In this document: positions 17,394 through 26,532 of the stretch, one piece after another
Position numbering within the stretch: position 1 is the stretch's first letter
Layout of the letters: each line of letters begins with the position of its first letter
Origin: Candidatus Gastranaerophilales bacterium
GTDB taxonomy: Bacteria; Cyanobacteriota; Vampirovibrionia; Gastranaerophilales; Gastranaerophilaceae
Reading direction: 5' to 3'
NCBI GenBank assembly: GCA_944326475.1
Contig: CALVEC010000002.1
Span: forward strand, 1-64,000
Length of the DNA: 64,000 nucleotides
Made by a program: the position numbers and the translations under genes
Notes under the pieces: generated by a model
The model's database searches: none
Told to the model about the DNA's origin: nothing
The model's input: the letters and a program-made list of their open reading frames with translations, nothing else

Positions 17394-18779
17394 ATGTATT
17401 TACCATACGAAAACATCGGGAAAATAGTATCAATGATTTTTCCTGAAAAATATAAAAAGACAATATCTGATTTTTTTATGGAATTGAAAACGTCAGCAAA
17501 TTGCCGCTATATTAAAAAAAATCAAAAGAAAGTTCTCAAAAAATTAAGACATAAATATAAAAAAGAGCCGATAAGAGTGGCTTTTGTGTGCTTTGAAGCT
17601 TCAAAATGGAAGTGTCAGAGTTTGTATGAATTGTTGTCGGACTCAGAGTATTTTCATCCGTTTATACTCATAACAAAAAATAATGCGCCTCAAAACAGCA
17701 GCAAACCGATGACGGCACAGGAGGTTTCTGATACTTACAAATTTTTTAAAGAAAAGGGACTTGAGACATTTTTGGCGTTTGATTTGGAAAGTCAGAGACC
17801 TGTTCCTGTAAAAGAATTTGAGCCGGATATTATTTTTTATCAGCAGCCGTGGTATATATTTACGTCTCAGGGACCTGTTGTTGCATCGAAGTTTGCGCTT
17901 ACTTGTTATGTTCCCTATTTTGTCGCCAATGTTTCAAGCTATCTTGAATACGGACTTCGCTTTCACAGGTATTTGTATAAACATTATATTTTGAACAAAC
18001 TTATTTTTGATTTTTATTCAAAAAATATGGAAAATAACGGAAAAAATTTAAGAATTACCGGACATACGCAGCTTGATTATTTTTACTTAAACAGGGAAAA
18101 GATTGATAAGACAGAGAAAAGATATGTAATTTATGCGCCTCACTGGTCTATAAATTATCCTCCGGAAAACTATGCAACGTTTGAATGGAACGCAAGAGAA
18201 ATATTGGAATTTGCAAAAAAACACAGGGAAATTGAATGGATATTCAAGCCGCATCCAATATTAAAGCACAGGCTTAAAACACAGAATATAATGAGTGCAG
18301 TGGAGATTGAAAATTATTGGGGAGAATGGGCAAAGATTGGTTTTGTTCATGAAAACGGGGACTATATGGATATATTTTCAAAAACGAGGGTTTTGATTAC
18401 AGATTGCGGGTCTTTCCTTACGGAATTTTTTCTCACTAAGCAGCCTGTAATACATCTTGTTTCCGAAAAATCTTACCCTTACAACCCTTCTGCTGAAAAG
18501 ATAGTACAAAATTATTATTCCGTAAGGAATACAGAAGAATTAAAAAATATACTGGAGCTGGTAGTGTTAAAGCGGGAAGACCCGATGAGAGAGCAGAGAG
18601 AGAACGCTATTAATGAGCTTGGATTTAAAGACGTTTTTGCCGCAAAAAACATACTAAAAGATATTGAAGCGGATTTACTTACGAACGATACGACCGAAGG
18701 GAGTACTGGCGAAGCCAAACGAGCGACAGAGCTGAGCGAGAAGGCAATTCAAGACAAGGTTGAGATGGGGAGTGGCTAA
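17394..18779 (+). CDS. CDP-glycerol glycerophosphotransferase-like protein with repeat-derived C-terminus
   Basis: 461 aa. The fold is of the teichoic-acid polymerase (TagF/TagB) type: IFKPHP, a GHTQLDYF segment, and LITDCGSFLTEFFLTKQPVI. These enzymes transfer glycerol- or ribitol-phosphate, or related groups, to surface glycans. The last 30 or so residues, from TTEGSTGEAKRATELSEK on, do not belong to the family. They are encoded by an interspersed DNA repeat also found at 48570-48655 and inverted at 19370-19510, which supplies the stop codon. The native end is therefore lost or extended. Confidence 0.82.
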   Translation: MYLPYENIGKIVSMIFPEKYKKTISDFFMELKTSANCRYIKKNQKKVLKKLRHKYKKEPIRVAFVCFEASKWKCQSLYELLSDSEYFHPFILITKNNAPQNSSKPMTAQEVSDTYKFFKEKGLETFLAFDLESQRPVPVKEFEPDIIFYQQPWYIFTSQGPVVASKFALTCYVPYFVANVSSYLEYGLRFHRYLYKHYILNKLIFDFYSKNMENNGKNLRITGHTQLDYFYLNREKIDKTEKRYVIYAPHWSINYPPENYATFEWNAREILEFAKKHREIEWIFKPHPILKHRLKTQNIMSAVEIENYWGEWAKIGFVHENGDYMDIFSKTRVLITDCGSFLTEFFLTKQPVIHLVSEKSYPYNPSAEKIVQNYYSVRNTEELKNILELVVLKREDPMREQRENAINELGFKDVFAAKNILKDIEADLLTNDTTEGSTGEAKRATELSEKAIQDKVEMGSG

Positions 18780-18842
18780 ATGCAACAATAGTATTTTTTT
18801 TGCAAAAAACTTACGTCATCTTGAACTTGTTTCAGGATGATG
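18690..18842. repeat. Interspersed repeat copy overlapping the end of the glycerophosphotransferase gene
   Basis: GAGTACTGGCGAAGCCAAAC and the sequence through AGATGGGGAGTGGCTAAAT match 48580-48660 and, inverted, 19366-19440. It is followed by CAATAGTATTTTT and a hairpin of TTGAACTTGTTTCAGGA type (18812-18838), also repeated elsewhere. Confidence 0.85.
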
Positions 18843-18960
18843 TATTATTTTATGCTTTATCCGCATACCAAACGGGGGTTACAGGGGGTGTCCCCCTGTC
18901 GGGCGGAGCCGTCGGTTAGAGCTTGTTAGAACACCCGTAGCCGGTTGCCCCCTTACGGGT

Positions 18961-19058
18961 CACTCCCCACCCTACCCCTCCCCAAGTTGGGGAGGGAATA
19001 TAACAGGCTTGTAGAACTCCTTCCCCGACTTGGGGAAGGTTGGGAAGGGGAACGGCAT
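18961..19058. repeat. Paired GGGGAGG/CCTTCCCC repeat element
   Basis: CCCCTCCCCAAGTTGGGGAG and TTCCCCGACTTGGGGAAGG form two adjacent palindromes flanked by CCCCACCCT and GGTTGGGAAGGGG, which can close as an outer stem. Other copies are at 45731-45814, 48241-48331 and 48463-48655. Confidence 0.9.
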
Positions 19059-19152
19059 GATGTTAAATAAAATTTATCCGGTCTTGTGCCGGAAAATTTT
19101 CGTTTAAAGACTCTACAAGCTCTTTTGTTCAGCGCCTGTTTTCTTTTCTTTG

Positions 19153-19201
19153 GTTCGTTTCTTTTCTTTTGCATGCGCAATTCAAAAGAAAAGAAATGAA
19201 C
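19153..19201. repeat. 19-bp-arm inverted repeat
   Basis: GTTCGTTTCTTTTCTTTTG (19153-19171) pairs with CAAAAGAAAAGAAATGAAC (19183-19201) with a single G-T position, around an 11-nt loop. The following AACGTTCAAAAAACTTG recurs at 62884. Confidence 0.85.
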
Positions 19202-19308
19202 GTTCAAAAAACTTGTCCGATACAATTTTTCGATTTGCATTTGTGTAGGTTTAGATTTCAACTCTTAACTTAATTCTGCATTTTGCGCTACACATCACGT
19301 TGGTACAG

Positions 19309-19333
19309 ATCCTGAGACAAGCTCAGGATGACA
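19309..19333. repeat. REP-like hairpin (CCTGAGACAAGCTCAGG)
   Basis: Short palindrome GATCCTGAGACAAGCTCAGGATGAC, arms only 8 to 10 nt. Similar units (GCTGAAACAAGTTCAGC variant) are at 18812, 48068, 48185, 48408 and 48728, commonly preceded by ACGTTGGTACAG. Confidence 0.85.
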
Positions 19334-19365
19334 GAAGTTTTTTGCGAAAAAATACGATTAATCAC

Positions 19366-19560
19366 TCCCCACTCTGACCCTGTCTTGAATTTTCTTCCCG
19401 CTCAGCTCTGTCGCTCGTTTGGTTTCGCCAATACTCACTTCGAGCCTCGCTACCCGGGTTTTTACCCGTTCTGAAATTCGCTCCCCAAGTTGGGTAGGAA
19501 GGACTCCGTCCGGAAGGTGACTAAATGCAACAATAGTATTTTTCTGCAAAAAACTTACGT
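19366..19560. repeat. Inverted copy of the interspersed repeat
   Basis: Reverse complement carries the same block as 18700-18780 and 48537-48660, including CTTCGCTCGTTTGG-type text and ATGCAACAATAGTATTTTT. It begins at the CACTCCCCACTCTGACC end. Confidence 0.8.
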
Positions 19561-19658
19561 CATCAGGATACGTTTTACTCTTTTATATGCACATTAGACG
19601 GATAAAAAATCTTATTTTCTTTTTTATTTTGTAATTGATACTGTAAAAGGAGTAAATT

Positions 19659-20048
19659 ATGAAAGAATTATGGGAAATTACAAAAAATACAAAGCGTGCA
19701 AAAGAGTATTTTGAAAATGAGTGTGCTTATAAAATTGGTGTACACGCATTGAAAGACAAAATTGAAAACGACTTAAAATCTTTTAACCTGATTGATGTGA
19801 GAAGTTATGATGATTATATTGACGGGCATATACCTTTTGCTATGCATGTGCCTATGGAAAAAATATATGATAACTTTGATAAATTTACAAAGGACTTGCC
19901 TAATATAATCTACAGCGGACATCCGGCATGTATGAAAGCTTTTAAATGTGCTTGTCTTGCAACAGACAAAGGTTACCCGTGTATGGTGTTAAAAGGCGGA
20001 TTTAAAATGTGGAAAAAACTTGATTTTGATGTAGTAAAGGATGATTAA
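19659..20048 (+). CDS. Rhodanese-like domain protein lacking the canonical catalytic Cys
   Basis: 129 aa, AAGGAG 8 nt before ATG. The rhodanese fold is recognisable: LIDVRSYDDYIDGHIPFAMH (45-63) and VLKGGFKMWKK (110-120). The active-site loop reads YSGHPACMKA (85-94). Ser86 occupies the position where a CxxGxR-type loop normally has its Cys, while Cys91 lies later in the loop. Sulfurtransfer by Cys91, or a non-catalytic role, is possible. It converges with the permease gene, the stop codons overlapping. Confidence 0.85.
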   Translation: MKELWEITKNTKRAKEYFENECAYKIGVHALKDKIENDLKSFNLIDVRSYDDYIDGHIPFAMHVPMEKIYDNFDKFTKDLPNIIYSGHPACMKAFKCACLATDKGYPCMVLKGGFKMWKKLDFDVVKDD

Positions 20049-21367
20049 ACCAGGAATCTGAAATATATATATACGGAGCTTATTATTAGGGATACAAATG
20101 TTATTCCTGCTCCGTATTTTAAAAAGTACATAAAGGTAATTGGTTTATTGTGTGCTGCAGCCGTTTCTGAAACTATAACGTTTGCTGCTGCGCCGATTAT
20201 CGTCATATTACCGCCGAGACAAGCACCGAGAGACAAACACCACCACAGAGGATGAGCGTAGTTGACGCCTTCTATAAGCTGTATCTGGTGTATCATTGGC
20301 GCCATTGTCGCTGTATAGGGAATATTGTCAATAAAACCTGACAGGATGCCTGACGCCCAAAGAATAATCATTGCAGTGGCGGTTTCGCTTCCTTTGGTTA
20401 CTTCAAGTATCCAGCTTGCCATAATTTTTATGCCGCCGGCTGCTTCAAATCCGCCTATTATTATAAATAAACCAATAAAAAAGAATATCGTGTTCCATTC
20501 GACGCTTCTCAGTATTTTCTTTGGCTTTTCAAAAAGAAGCATTACGCTGGCGCCGCACATTGCCGTCAAAAATGTTTCTATGTGAGTTATATCGTGTGTT
20601 ACAAATCCGAGTATAACCATAAACATAACAATTGTTGATATTATTGCCAGTTTTTTGTCAGTTATTGTATTTGAGTTGTCGAGTTTTGCAACTTCCTCCA
20701 TCTGCTCTTTTGTTGCAGTTAAATCTTTTTTAAATGCAAAGTATAAAATAGCAAGAGCTGCTATTAATATTAAAAGTACGATGCCTGTTAATTCCTGAAG
20801 AAATGTCATAAAAGAAAATCCCGCTTTGCTCCCTATAATTATGTTTGGAGGGTCTCCTATAAGTGTTGCTGTACCGCCTATATTTGATGCAAGAACCTCG
20901 GTTATGAGAAAAGGGATAGGGTTTATCTCCAGTACGTTTGCAATAACAAAAGTAACAGGCATAACCAGTATTACAGTCGTTACATTGTCAAGAAAAGCAG
21001 AAGCAACTGCCGTAAACAGCCCGAGCACAAAGAGTATCAAGACAGGATGTCCTTTTGTCTTTTTTAAAAGAGCATTTGCTATCCAATTGAATATGCCGCT
21101 GGTGCTTGCAATGTTTACAATAATCATCATACTTACCAGCAGAAATATTACATTAAAATCAATATAATTTATAAAATAATACGGATTTTTCGCTCCGTTT
21201 AGTTCTGCAGTTTGGGAAACAAGTCCGAGAAATATTGTTAAAGATGCACCGAGCAGAGCTGTTGTTACTTTGCTTATTTTTTCTGCAGCTATAAATATAT
21301 ATGCAACAATAAGGATTGTTGTTGAAATTAACAATTCATGTCCCTGTATAATATTTAAAATATCCAC
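20045..21367 (-). CDS. ArsB/NhaD-type ion transporter (SLC13-like permease)
   Basis: I choose GTG at 21365-21367, which has AGGGGAG 6 nt upstream. The upstream ATG at 21466 would add 33 unrelated residues. 440 aa with about 11-12 membrane segments. Family motifs include NVTTVILVMPVTFV, EVLASNIGGTATLIGDPPN and FIDNIPYTATMAPMI, the two inverted-repeat hairpins of the ion-transporter superfamily. It likely works as Na+/H+ antiporter or anion permease; sequence alone does not separate NhaD from ArsB. Confidence 0.87.
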   Translation of the reverse strand: MDILNIIQGHELLISTTILIVAYIFIAAEKISKVTTALLGASLTIFLGLVSQTAELNGAKNPYYFINYIDFNVIFLLVSMMIIVNIASTSGIFNWIANALLKKTKGHPVLILFVLGLFTAVASAFLDNVTTVILVMPVTFVIANVLEINPIPFLITEVLASNIGGTATLIGDPPNIIIGSKAGFSFMTFLQELTGIVLLILIAALAILYFAFKKDLTATKEQMEEVAKLDNSNTITDKKLAIISTIVMFMVILGFVTHDITHIETFLTAMCGASVMLLFEKPKKILRSVEWNTIFFFIGLFIIIGGFEAAGGIKIMASWILEVTKGSETATAMIILWASGILSGFIDNIPYTATMAPMIHQIQLIEGVNYAHPLWWCLSLGACLGGNMTIIGAAANVIVSETAAAHNKPITFMYFLKYGAGITFVSLIISSVYIYFRFLV

Positions 21368-21489
21368 GTCTTCTCCCCTTTGATGTTTTAAAATGATTTT
21401 AACCTGAATGTCAGATAGTGTAAATATTCTCTGAGGAAAATTCGCAAGTGATAGGCTGTCGAACAAAAGCTGTCTGCTGCAGCATCGGA

Positions 21490-23193
21490 TTAAAGCTTTG
21501 ATATACAGTATTCATCCACGCAGCAGTCGTTTTCTATTTCAAATCCTGCAAGTGTATTCAGAAGATGTGTCATTATTATAGAAACATATTTCGGAGGCAG
21601 GTCGCTCAAGTCTATAACAAATTCATTTATACCGATTTTTTCAAGTTTAGGTATGTAATTATACAGGTGTAGTATATAATCCTGAAACATGTGCATTCTG
21701 CAAAAACCGTCAACAACAAACGGCATGACTTTTTTTAAAGACGGGTCTTTCAGTGCATAATGCCCGTTGTGACAAGGGGCTTTACACGAAAGTCTGGACA
21801 CGATTGCCGTATCATTATTTAGCGGGCATAGTCCAAGCGTAGGTATTCTTACATTGCCGGCTATTGTTAGTTTTTTTGTCGGTATTATGTTTTTAATTTT
21901 TTTTATACAGTTTTTTATGTTTGTTATATTTTCAAATGTGCTGAAATCAACTGTTTCTATAGGATGCAGGTTGTTTATACATTTTATGGACATGCTGTTT
22001 AAAAGGTTTATACCTTGTCCTATTTCAATAGGTATGCGTTGCAGCTCGTCATCATTGATAAATGCCCAAAAATAACCGATATTGTTTATAATAACGCTTG
22101 AGGGATGCGGCTCTGTCAGACATAAACATTTTACGTATTCATATACTCTGTCAAAGTCTCTCTCTATCAATATCCTGGGGGTGCTGAGCTGGAGTTTGAT
22201 GTTGTTTGCCGCACAAAACTTCTTTACCTTTTCAATAATTACATTGAAGCTGCTTTTGGATAAATCCGCAGTGTTCAGTATTTCTCCGTATTCAATTGAA
22301 TAAATAGGATTAAAACCTATTTTTCCTATAAAGTTTTTGATTTCTTTAAGTTGAGCTAAGGAGGAGAGCCTCATATTTAAATGAGGAATCTTCAATAATG
22401 AGTAATCAAACTCTTTATGTAACCTTGGACGCCTGTTTTCCCATTCAAACTTCTGAATATTCCTGCTGAATTTAAAGTTTGCGCCTTGTGCACTCATCAT
22501 TTCGCCTGAGAAATGGTTTGTCTGATATATGCTCTTTCGTATGTGTTTAAATGGCAGTTTTTGGTTTTTGAATACTTTAGGTTTTTGTATTATTTTTTCA
22601 ACAAGTTTTATGCCTTCAAGAATTTCCAGTGAAGATGCAAATTTCCCTTTTATAACAATTGCATCAACTGCATTTGACTTTTTTATATCTTCCGCACACC
22701 AGGGCAAATTGTCAGAATCAATGGCAAGGGGGATATTTTTATATTTATGTATTTTTGCAATGTTTTTCAGGTATATTTCTTCCGTGACTATTATCCTGTC
22801 TACGTTATGAAACATATTGACAAAATCTATACCGGCAAGATTATGTATATCAAAATATGAATCCACAATTACTTTGAAAGGCAGAGAGTGGGTTTTGATT
22901 GCCTCAAGTATAGCAAAACTGTTTATGAAGATACCGTCAATTTCTGTTTGTTTTAAATAATTTATAAATTTTTTTATTTCAATTAAATTTTCTTCAGTAA
23001 TATTATGTTTAAAGTTTACATAAATTTTACAATTTTTTGCATGAGCCTCCTTAATAAACTCCTCTATATAGTTGAAATTTTCATTGAGGAATTTGTGGTG
23101 GTAAACATAAAAATGTTTACATTTGACTTCCGGCAGGAAAAGCTGAAAGTCTTGCGGTGTCTTGATTGGAGCGATTAATGTTAAATCTTTCAT
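21490..23193 (-). CDS. U32-peptidase-like protein with C-terminal Cys cluster
   Basis: 567 aa. The TIM-barrel-like body (repeated beta/alpha pattern such as DGIFINSFAILEAIK and VDAIVIKGKFASSLEILEGI) and the Cys set LGLCPLNND, SCKAPC and GFCRMHM recall U32 family proteins. In several of those (RlhA, UbiU/UbiV, TrhP) conserved Cys bind an iron-sulfur cluster for RNA or quinone hydroxylation. The usual U32 signature is not exact, so this is a diverged member. No signal peptide. It is upstream of the permease gene on the same strand. Confidence 0.6.
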   Translation of the reverse strand: MKDLTLIAPIKTPQDFQLFLPEVKCKHFYVYHHKFLNENFNYIEEFIKEAHAKNCKIYVNFKHNITEENLIEIKKFINYLKQTEIDGIFINSFAILEAIKTHSLPFKVIVDSYFDIHNLAGIDFVNMFHNVDRIIVTEEIYLKNIAKIHKYKNIPLAIDSDNLPWCAEDIKKSNAVDAIVIKGKFASSLEILEGIKLVEKIIQKPKVFKNQKLPFKHIRKSIYQTNHFSGEMMSAQGANFKFSRNIQKFEWENRRPRLHKEFDYSLLKIPHLNMRLSSLAQLKEIKNFIGKIGFNPIYSIEYGEILNTADLSKSSFNVIIEKVKKFCAANNIKLQLSTPRILIERDFDRVYEYVKCLCLTEPHPSSVIINNIGYFWAFINDDELQRIPIEIGQGINLLNSMSIKCINNLHPIETVDFSTFENITNIKNCIKKIKNIIPTKKLTIAGNVRIPTLGLCPLNNDTAIVSRLSCKAPCHNGHYALKDPSLKKVMPFVVDGFCRMHMFQDYILHLYNYIPKLEKIGINEFVIDLSDLPPKYVSIIMTHLLNTLAGFEIENDCCVDEYCISKL

Positions 23194-23328
23194 TGTTATA
23201 TTATAGAACTTTTTTGCAAAAAAATGTATAATATATTAAGTTTCTAAAAAAAATATTTGTTTGCCTTTCATTAAATAATGTATTAAGATTATATAAAAAT
23301 AGACTGATTGTATGTTTTTCAAAGTCTA

Positions 23329-23357
23329 TTGACAAGTTAACATATTACAAGAATTAA
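23329..23357 (+). promoter_or_regulatory. Sigma70-type promoter candidate for the pilus operon
   Basis: TTGACA (23329-23334), a 17-bp gap, then AATTAA (23352-23357), 12 bases before the first gene's ribosome-binding region. The -35 is consensus; the -10 is weak. Confidence 0.45.
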
Positions 23358-23374
23358 GTATGAAGAGAGTGTAA

Positions 23375-24400
23375 ATGTTTGGAGATTTAGAAGACTTAGA
23401 TAAAATGTTCGGCGAGTTAGATGACTCGGACATTTATGTGAACAATCAGGACACTTCGTTTGATAACACACCGGAGTTGAACATTCCTGAAGAACAGCCT
23501 GCAGACATGCAGCAACAAGCTCAACAGCAGCAACAGGCTCCGCAGCCGCCGCAAAAGAGTAACAATACTGTGTTAGTTCTTTTGGTATTGGCTGTGATAG
23601 GTGCCGGTGTTTACCTGTATAAAACATATTTTATGCAGCCGTCTGTGCCGGAGCAAACTCAGACTGTTGATGCTACTGCTGAAATGGGCGACTATTTTTA
23701 CGATAAGGCAAACGGAGAAAATCCGGCACCCCCGGATGCGGCTCAAGCACAGCCCGGTGGCGATACTGTTGTTAACGTAGATATAAATTCTACACCGGCT
23801 CAACCATCAAATCCCGGACAGCCAGGACAAGACCCTCAGGGTAATAATCAGGCAGTTACCGGTGCCGCTCAACAAGGTGCACCGTCTCCGTTGAAAAATG
23901 GCGAACAATCTAATTTAAAAGCAGCAATGGAAAAGAAAAATGTTGTAGTTGCTGTTACAAACGGCGGTCGACCGGATCCTTTTGTTCCGTTTATCACGGC
24001 AGCAGAGGAAATGCCGGTTATTTCAGTCGCGCCGCCTAAATTTGATATTATCGCTCCTCCGGACGATATTCCCGAAGATATTAATCCTGTATATAATAAT
24101 ATGGTTACAACAAAAATTTCCGGTATTATGTATGACAAAGCCAGACCGTCTGCTATTATTAACGTCGGCGGTGTTGACCAGCTTGTTCACAAGGGCGATG
24201 TCGTTAAGGATTATCAGATTATAGATATCACAAAAGATAGAGTTGTATTGAAAAGCGGAACAAATATTTATAGAGCATCTGTCGGACAAGAAGTTGACGG
24301 CGGGGTTAATATAAATCCTGTTTCAAATCTGTCAAGACAATTCGGCGGAGCTTATAAGTCCGTTTCAAGAAATATTATAGAAATAAATGGAAGTAATTAA
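23375..24400 (+). CDS. PilP/GspC-like inner-membrane pilus assembly protein
   Basis: 341 aa. A short acidic cytoplasmic start, then a Gln/Pro-rich tract, one membrane segment (about 70-88, VLVLLVLAVIGAGVYLYKTY), a Pro/Gln/Asn-rich linker, and a C-terminal domain (about 240-340). The latter has the GGRPDPFVPF motif and SGIMYDKARPSAIINVGGVD, as in PilP/GspC periplasmic domains that contact the secretin. It precedes pilQ by 21 bp. Residue-level similarity is family-type, so PilP versus GspC is not settled. Confidence 0.75.
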   Translation: MFGDLEDLDKMFGELDDSDIYVNNQDTSFDNTPELNIPEEQPADMQQQAQQQQQAPQPPQKSNNTVLVLLVLAVIGAGVYLYKTYFMQPSVPEQTQTVDATAEMGDYFYDKANGENPAPPDAAQAQPGGDTVVNVDINSTPAQPSNPGQPGQDPQGNNQAVTGAAQQGAPSPLKNGEQSNLKAAMEKKNVVVAVTNGGRPDPFVPFITAAEEMPVISVAPPKFDIIAPPDDIPEDINPVYNNMVTTKISGIMYDKARPSAIINVGGVDQLVHKGDVVKDYQIIDITKDRVVLKSGTNIYRASVGQEVDGGVNINPVSNLSRQFGGAYKSVSRNIIEINGSN

Positions 24401-24421
24401 CCAATAGGAGTTAGCAGATAA

Positions 24422-26428
24422 ATGTTTAATGTTAAGAACGCAAAAGTCTTATCAATCGGAGTTTCGGCACTGGTGCTGGCTGCAACATTAGGATTTGCCG
24501 CTGTTGCCAATAGTGCAGAAATGAAATCATCGGTTTTGAAGCCTATGATAAGAGGCACATACCAAGAAACCGACAGAATTAAATTGGATGGAGAAGTTAA
24601 CCTGACAAAAGGCAACCAAAAAATCAGTGTCAGCTTGAGAGATACTGATACTAAGCAGGCATTGAGAATGATTGCCGACAGAGCCGGAATGAATATCATT
24701 TTCCACAGTTCTGTAGAGGGTAAGATTACACTGGATTTAGTTGATGTTACCTTGAATGAAGCATTCAAAATGATTATGCAGGCAGGTGATTTGTCATATT
24801 TAATTGAAAATGATACTTTATTGGTTCTTTCAAAAGAAGCAAGTATAAATTCAGATATATCAAAGCAAAATATGATGACTATTCCTGTAAAATATGTTGA
24901 TGCTGCAAGGGTCGCTCAGTTCCTTAACGAAAACGTATTTTCTACTAACAGACCCGGCTTGTCCAACAGCAGAATAGTCGTTACTAACCCGAATAATAAC
25001 GAACTTGTTTTATTCGGTACTGATAATGACTACAAAATGGCACAAAAAATTGTTGCAAAAATTGACGTTAAACCGATATCTGTAAACTTCAAAGTTAATC
25101 ATTCAACGCCTAAGGAAATGGCATATTTAATTTGCCAGTCAATTTTCCCGAATGCTAAAATGATTAAGTCTGACGAAGAAATTTCAGATTTGGAATCGAC
25201 CGACCTCTATGAAGATGAGGATGAATTGGATAGCGGTGGCGGTAATAGCGGCAATAACGCAGCTCAAAGCGGAGGCTGGTCAGGCGGTGCTGCTGGTATT
25301 ATAACCGGCGGTGCTGATGATATTGGCGCCGGTGAAACCGATACTACAGATACAGATGAACTCGAAGATGCTGATTATTCCAATACTATCAGACTCGGAC
25401 AGGCAAAAGTTGCATGTACATTAAGAAGCGGTTTGAAGACTGACAAATTAAGATCAGTCGGTCGTGGTGCTTTGACTGTAACTTACATACCGCAGACCGG
25501 TGTTGTTAATTTAACCGGTGCATCTCAAGACCAGGTAGAACTTGTAAAAGAATTTATTAAATTGAATGATAAAAAACAACCTCAAGCTTATGTTGAGCTT
25601 CAAATGGTTGAACTCAACGAATCCGGTTCTAAAGAATTTAACAACCAATGGCAGTTGTTCACTCCGTTCTTTAGTGCTTCATTTGGTGACACAGGTTTGA
25701 ATACAAATGAGTTGTATCCTACATTCTTCCGTGGTCATGGTATTACATATGTAACTCAGGGTGAAGATGGTGCTTATAAGCCGTTATATTCTGTAAGCAG
25801 ATATAAAGGACCAACTACACTTGCATATAGCTTGCATTATTTAATTGAAAATGGTAAAGGTCGTACCCTTGCTAATCCGAAGTTGATTGTTACAAATGGT
25901 CAAAAATCTATATTTAAATTGACTTCTGACTATATTAAATCAACAGAGGCTCAATTGATGTCAGGTGCATACGGCGGTACTGTTGCCGGTGTCCAAAAAA
26001 CTTACACCATTGCAGATGATGAAGGTATTTCAATTGAACTCGTTCCTTATATCAGCTCTGACGGTTATGTAACAATGAATATTAAACCGGCTTATGCTAC
26101 TCAAAAAGGTGATCCTATATATGACAGCGTAGAAGGTTCGCAGAGCAGATACATTGCAGCTACATTGATGCAGAGACGTACGCTTGATCTCGGTAACATT
26201 AGAATCAAAGATGGCGAAACTCTCGTAATCGGTGGTCTTATCCAGGAAAAAGAAACAAAACAAGTTACTAAATTACCGTTCTTTGGCGATCTTCCTGTGA
26301 TAGGTACGTTCTTCAGAAATACTGTTACCAGCAATGAAAAGACAGAACTGGTTATTGTAATTACTCCAAGAATACTTAAAGATTCTGAAGATATTGCAAA
26401 ACAAGAAAGTGATGTTGAATTATTATAA
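24422..26428 (+). CDS. pilQ: Type IV pilus / type II secretion secretin
   Basis: 668 aa with signal peptide (ending near AVANSAEM). The STN-like first domain is ISVSLRDTDTKQALRMIADR. Secretin N domains follow (PVKYVDAARVAQFLNENVF; VNFKVNHSTPKEMAYLIC). A Gly/Asp-rich low-complexity loop lies at about 265-318. The C-terminal secretin domain ends with IRIKDGETLVIGGLIQEKE and PFFGDLPVIGTFFR. It forms the outer-membrane pore for pilin or secreted protein. No AMIN domains are visible, unlike many PilQ. Confidence 0.93.
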   Translation: MFNVKNAKVLSIGVSALVLAATLGFAAVANSAEMKSSVLKPMIRGTYQETDRIKLDGEVNLTKGNQKISVSLRDTDTKQALRMIADRAGMNIIFHSSVEGKITLDLVDVTLNEAFKMIMQAGDLSYLIENDTLLVLSKEASINSDISKQNMMTIPVKYVDAARVAQFLNENVFSTNRPGLSNSRIVVTNPNNNELVLFGTDNDYKMAQKIVAKIDVKPISVNFKVNHSTPKEMAYLICQSIFPNAKMIKSDEEISDLESTDLYEDEDELDSGGGNSGNNAAQSGGWSGGAAGIITGGADDIGAGETDTTDTDELEDADYSNTIRLGQAKVACTLRSGLKTDKLRSVGRGALTVTYIPQTGVVNLTGASQDQVELVKEFIKLNDKKQPQAYVELQMVELNESGSKEFNNQWQLFTPFFSASFGDTGLNTNELYPTFFRGHGITYVTQGEDGAYKPLYSVSRYKGPTTLAYSLHYLIENGKGRTLANPKLIVTNGQKSIFKLTSDYIKSTEAQLMSGAYGGTVAGVQKTYTIADDEGISIELVPYISSDGYVTMNIKPAYATQKGDPIYDSVEGSQSRYIAATLMQRRTLDLGNIRIKDGETLVIGGLIQEKETKQVTKLPFFGDLPVIGTFFRNTVTSNEKTELVIVITPRILKDSEDIAKQESDVELL

Positions 26429-26436
26429 CTTCTGAA

Positions 26437-26480
26437 AAAGCTTTCCGCACCAATGCATTTCAGCGGGTGTGGAAAGCTTT
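26437..26480 (+). terminator. Hairpin between secretin and ATPase genes
   Basis: AAAGCTTTCCGCAC pairs with GTGTGGAAAGCTTT (one G-U) around a 15-nt loop. The following run is ATTTA rather than T-rich, so it may be a weak terminator or an mRNA processing or stability element. Confidence 0.6.
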
Positions 26481-26532
26481 ATTTAAAAATCCATACTGAA
26501 TTTAAATTTGTCGGAAGGAATACCCGGATAGA

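Larger units (their letters stand above)
18780..19658. other. 879-bp repeat-rich intergenic region
   Basis: No credible gene. It holds a GC-rich paired element at 18961-19058, a long inverted repeat at 19153-19201, a Met-free stretch with a REP-type hairpin at 19309-19332, and an inverted copy of the 3'-capturing repeat at 19370-19560. Open frames here are read through repeats. Confidence 0.8.

Noticed and set aside
18953-19261. 102-codon minus-strand frame
   Set aside because: Read through palindromic repeats; composition and content are repeat artefacts.
19358-19549. 63-codon minus-strand frame
   Set aside because: Encoded by the inverted interspersed repeat; no independent gene evidence.
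20045-21466. Long ATG start at 21466 for the permease
   Set aside because: GTG 21367 has a strong AGGGGAG site; the upstream 33 residues are not family-like.
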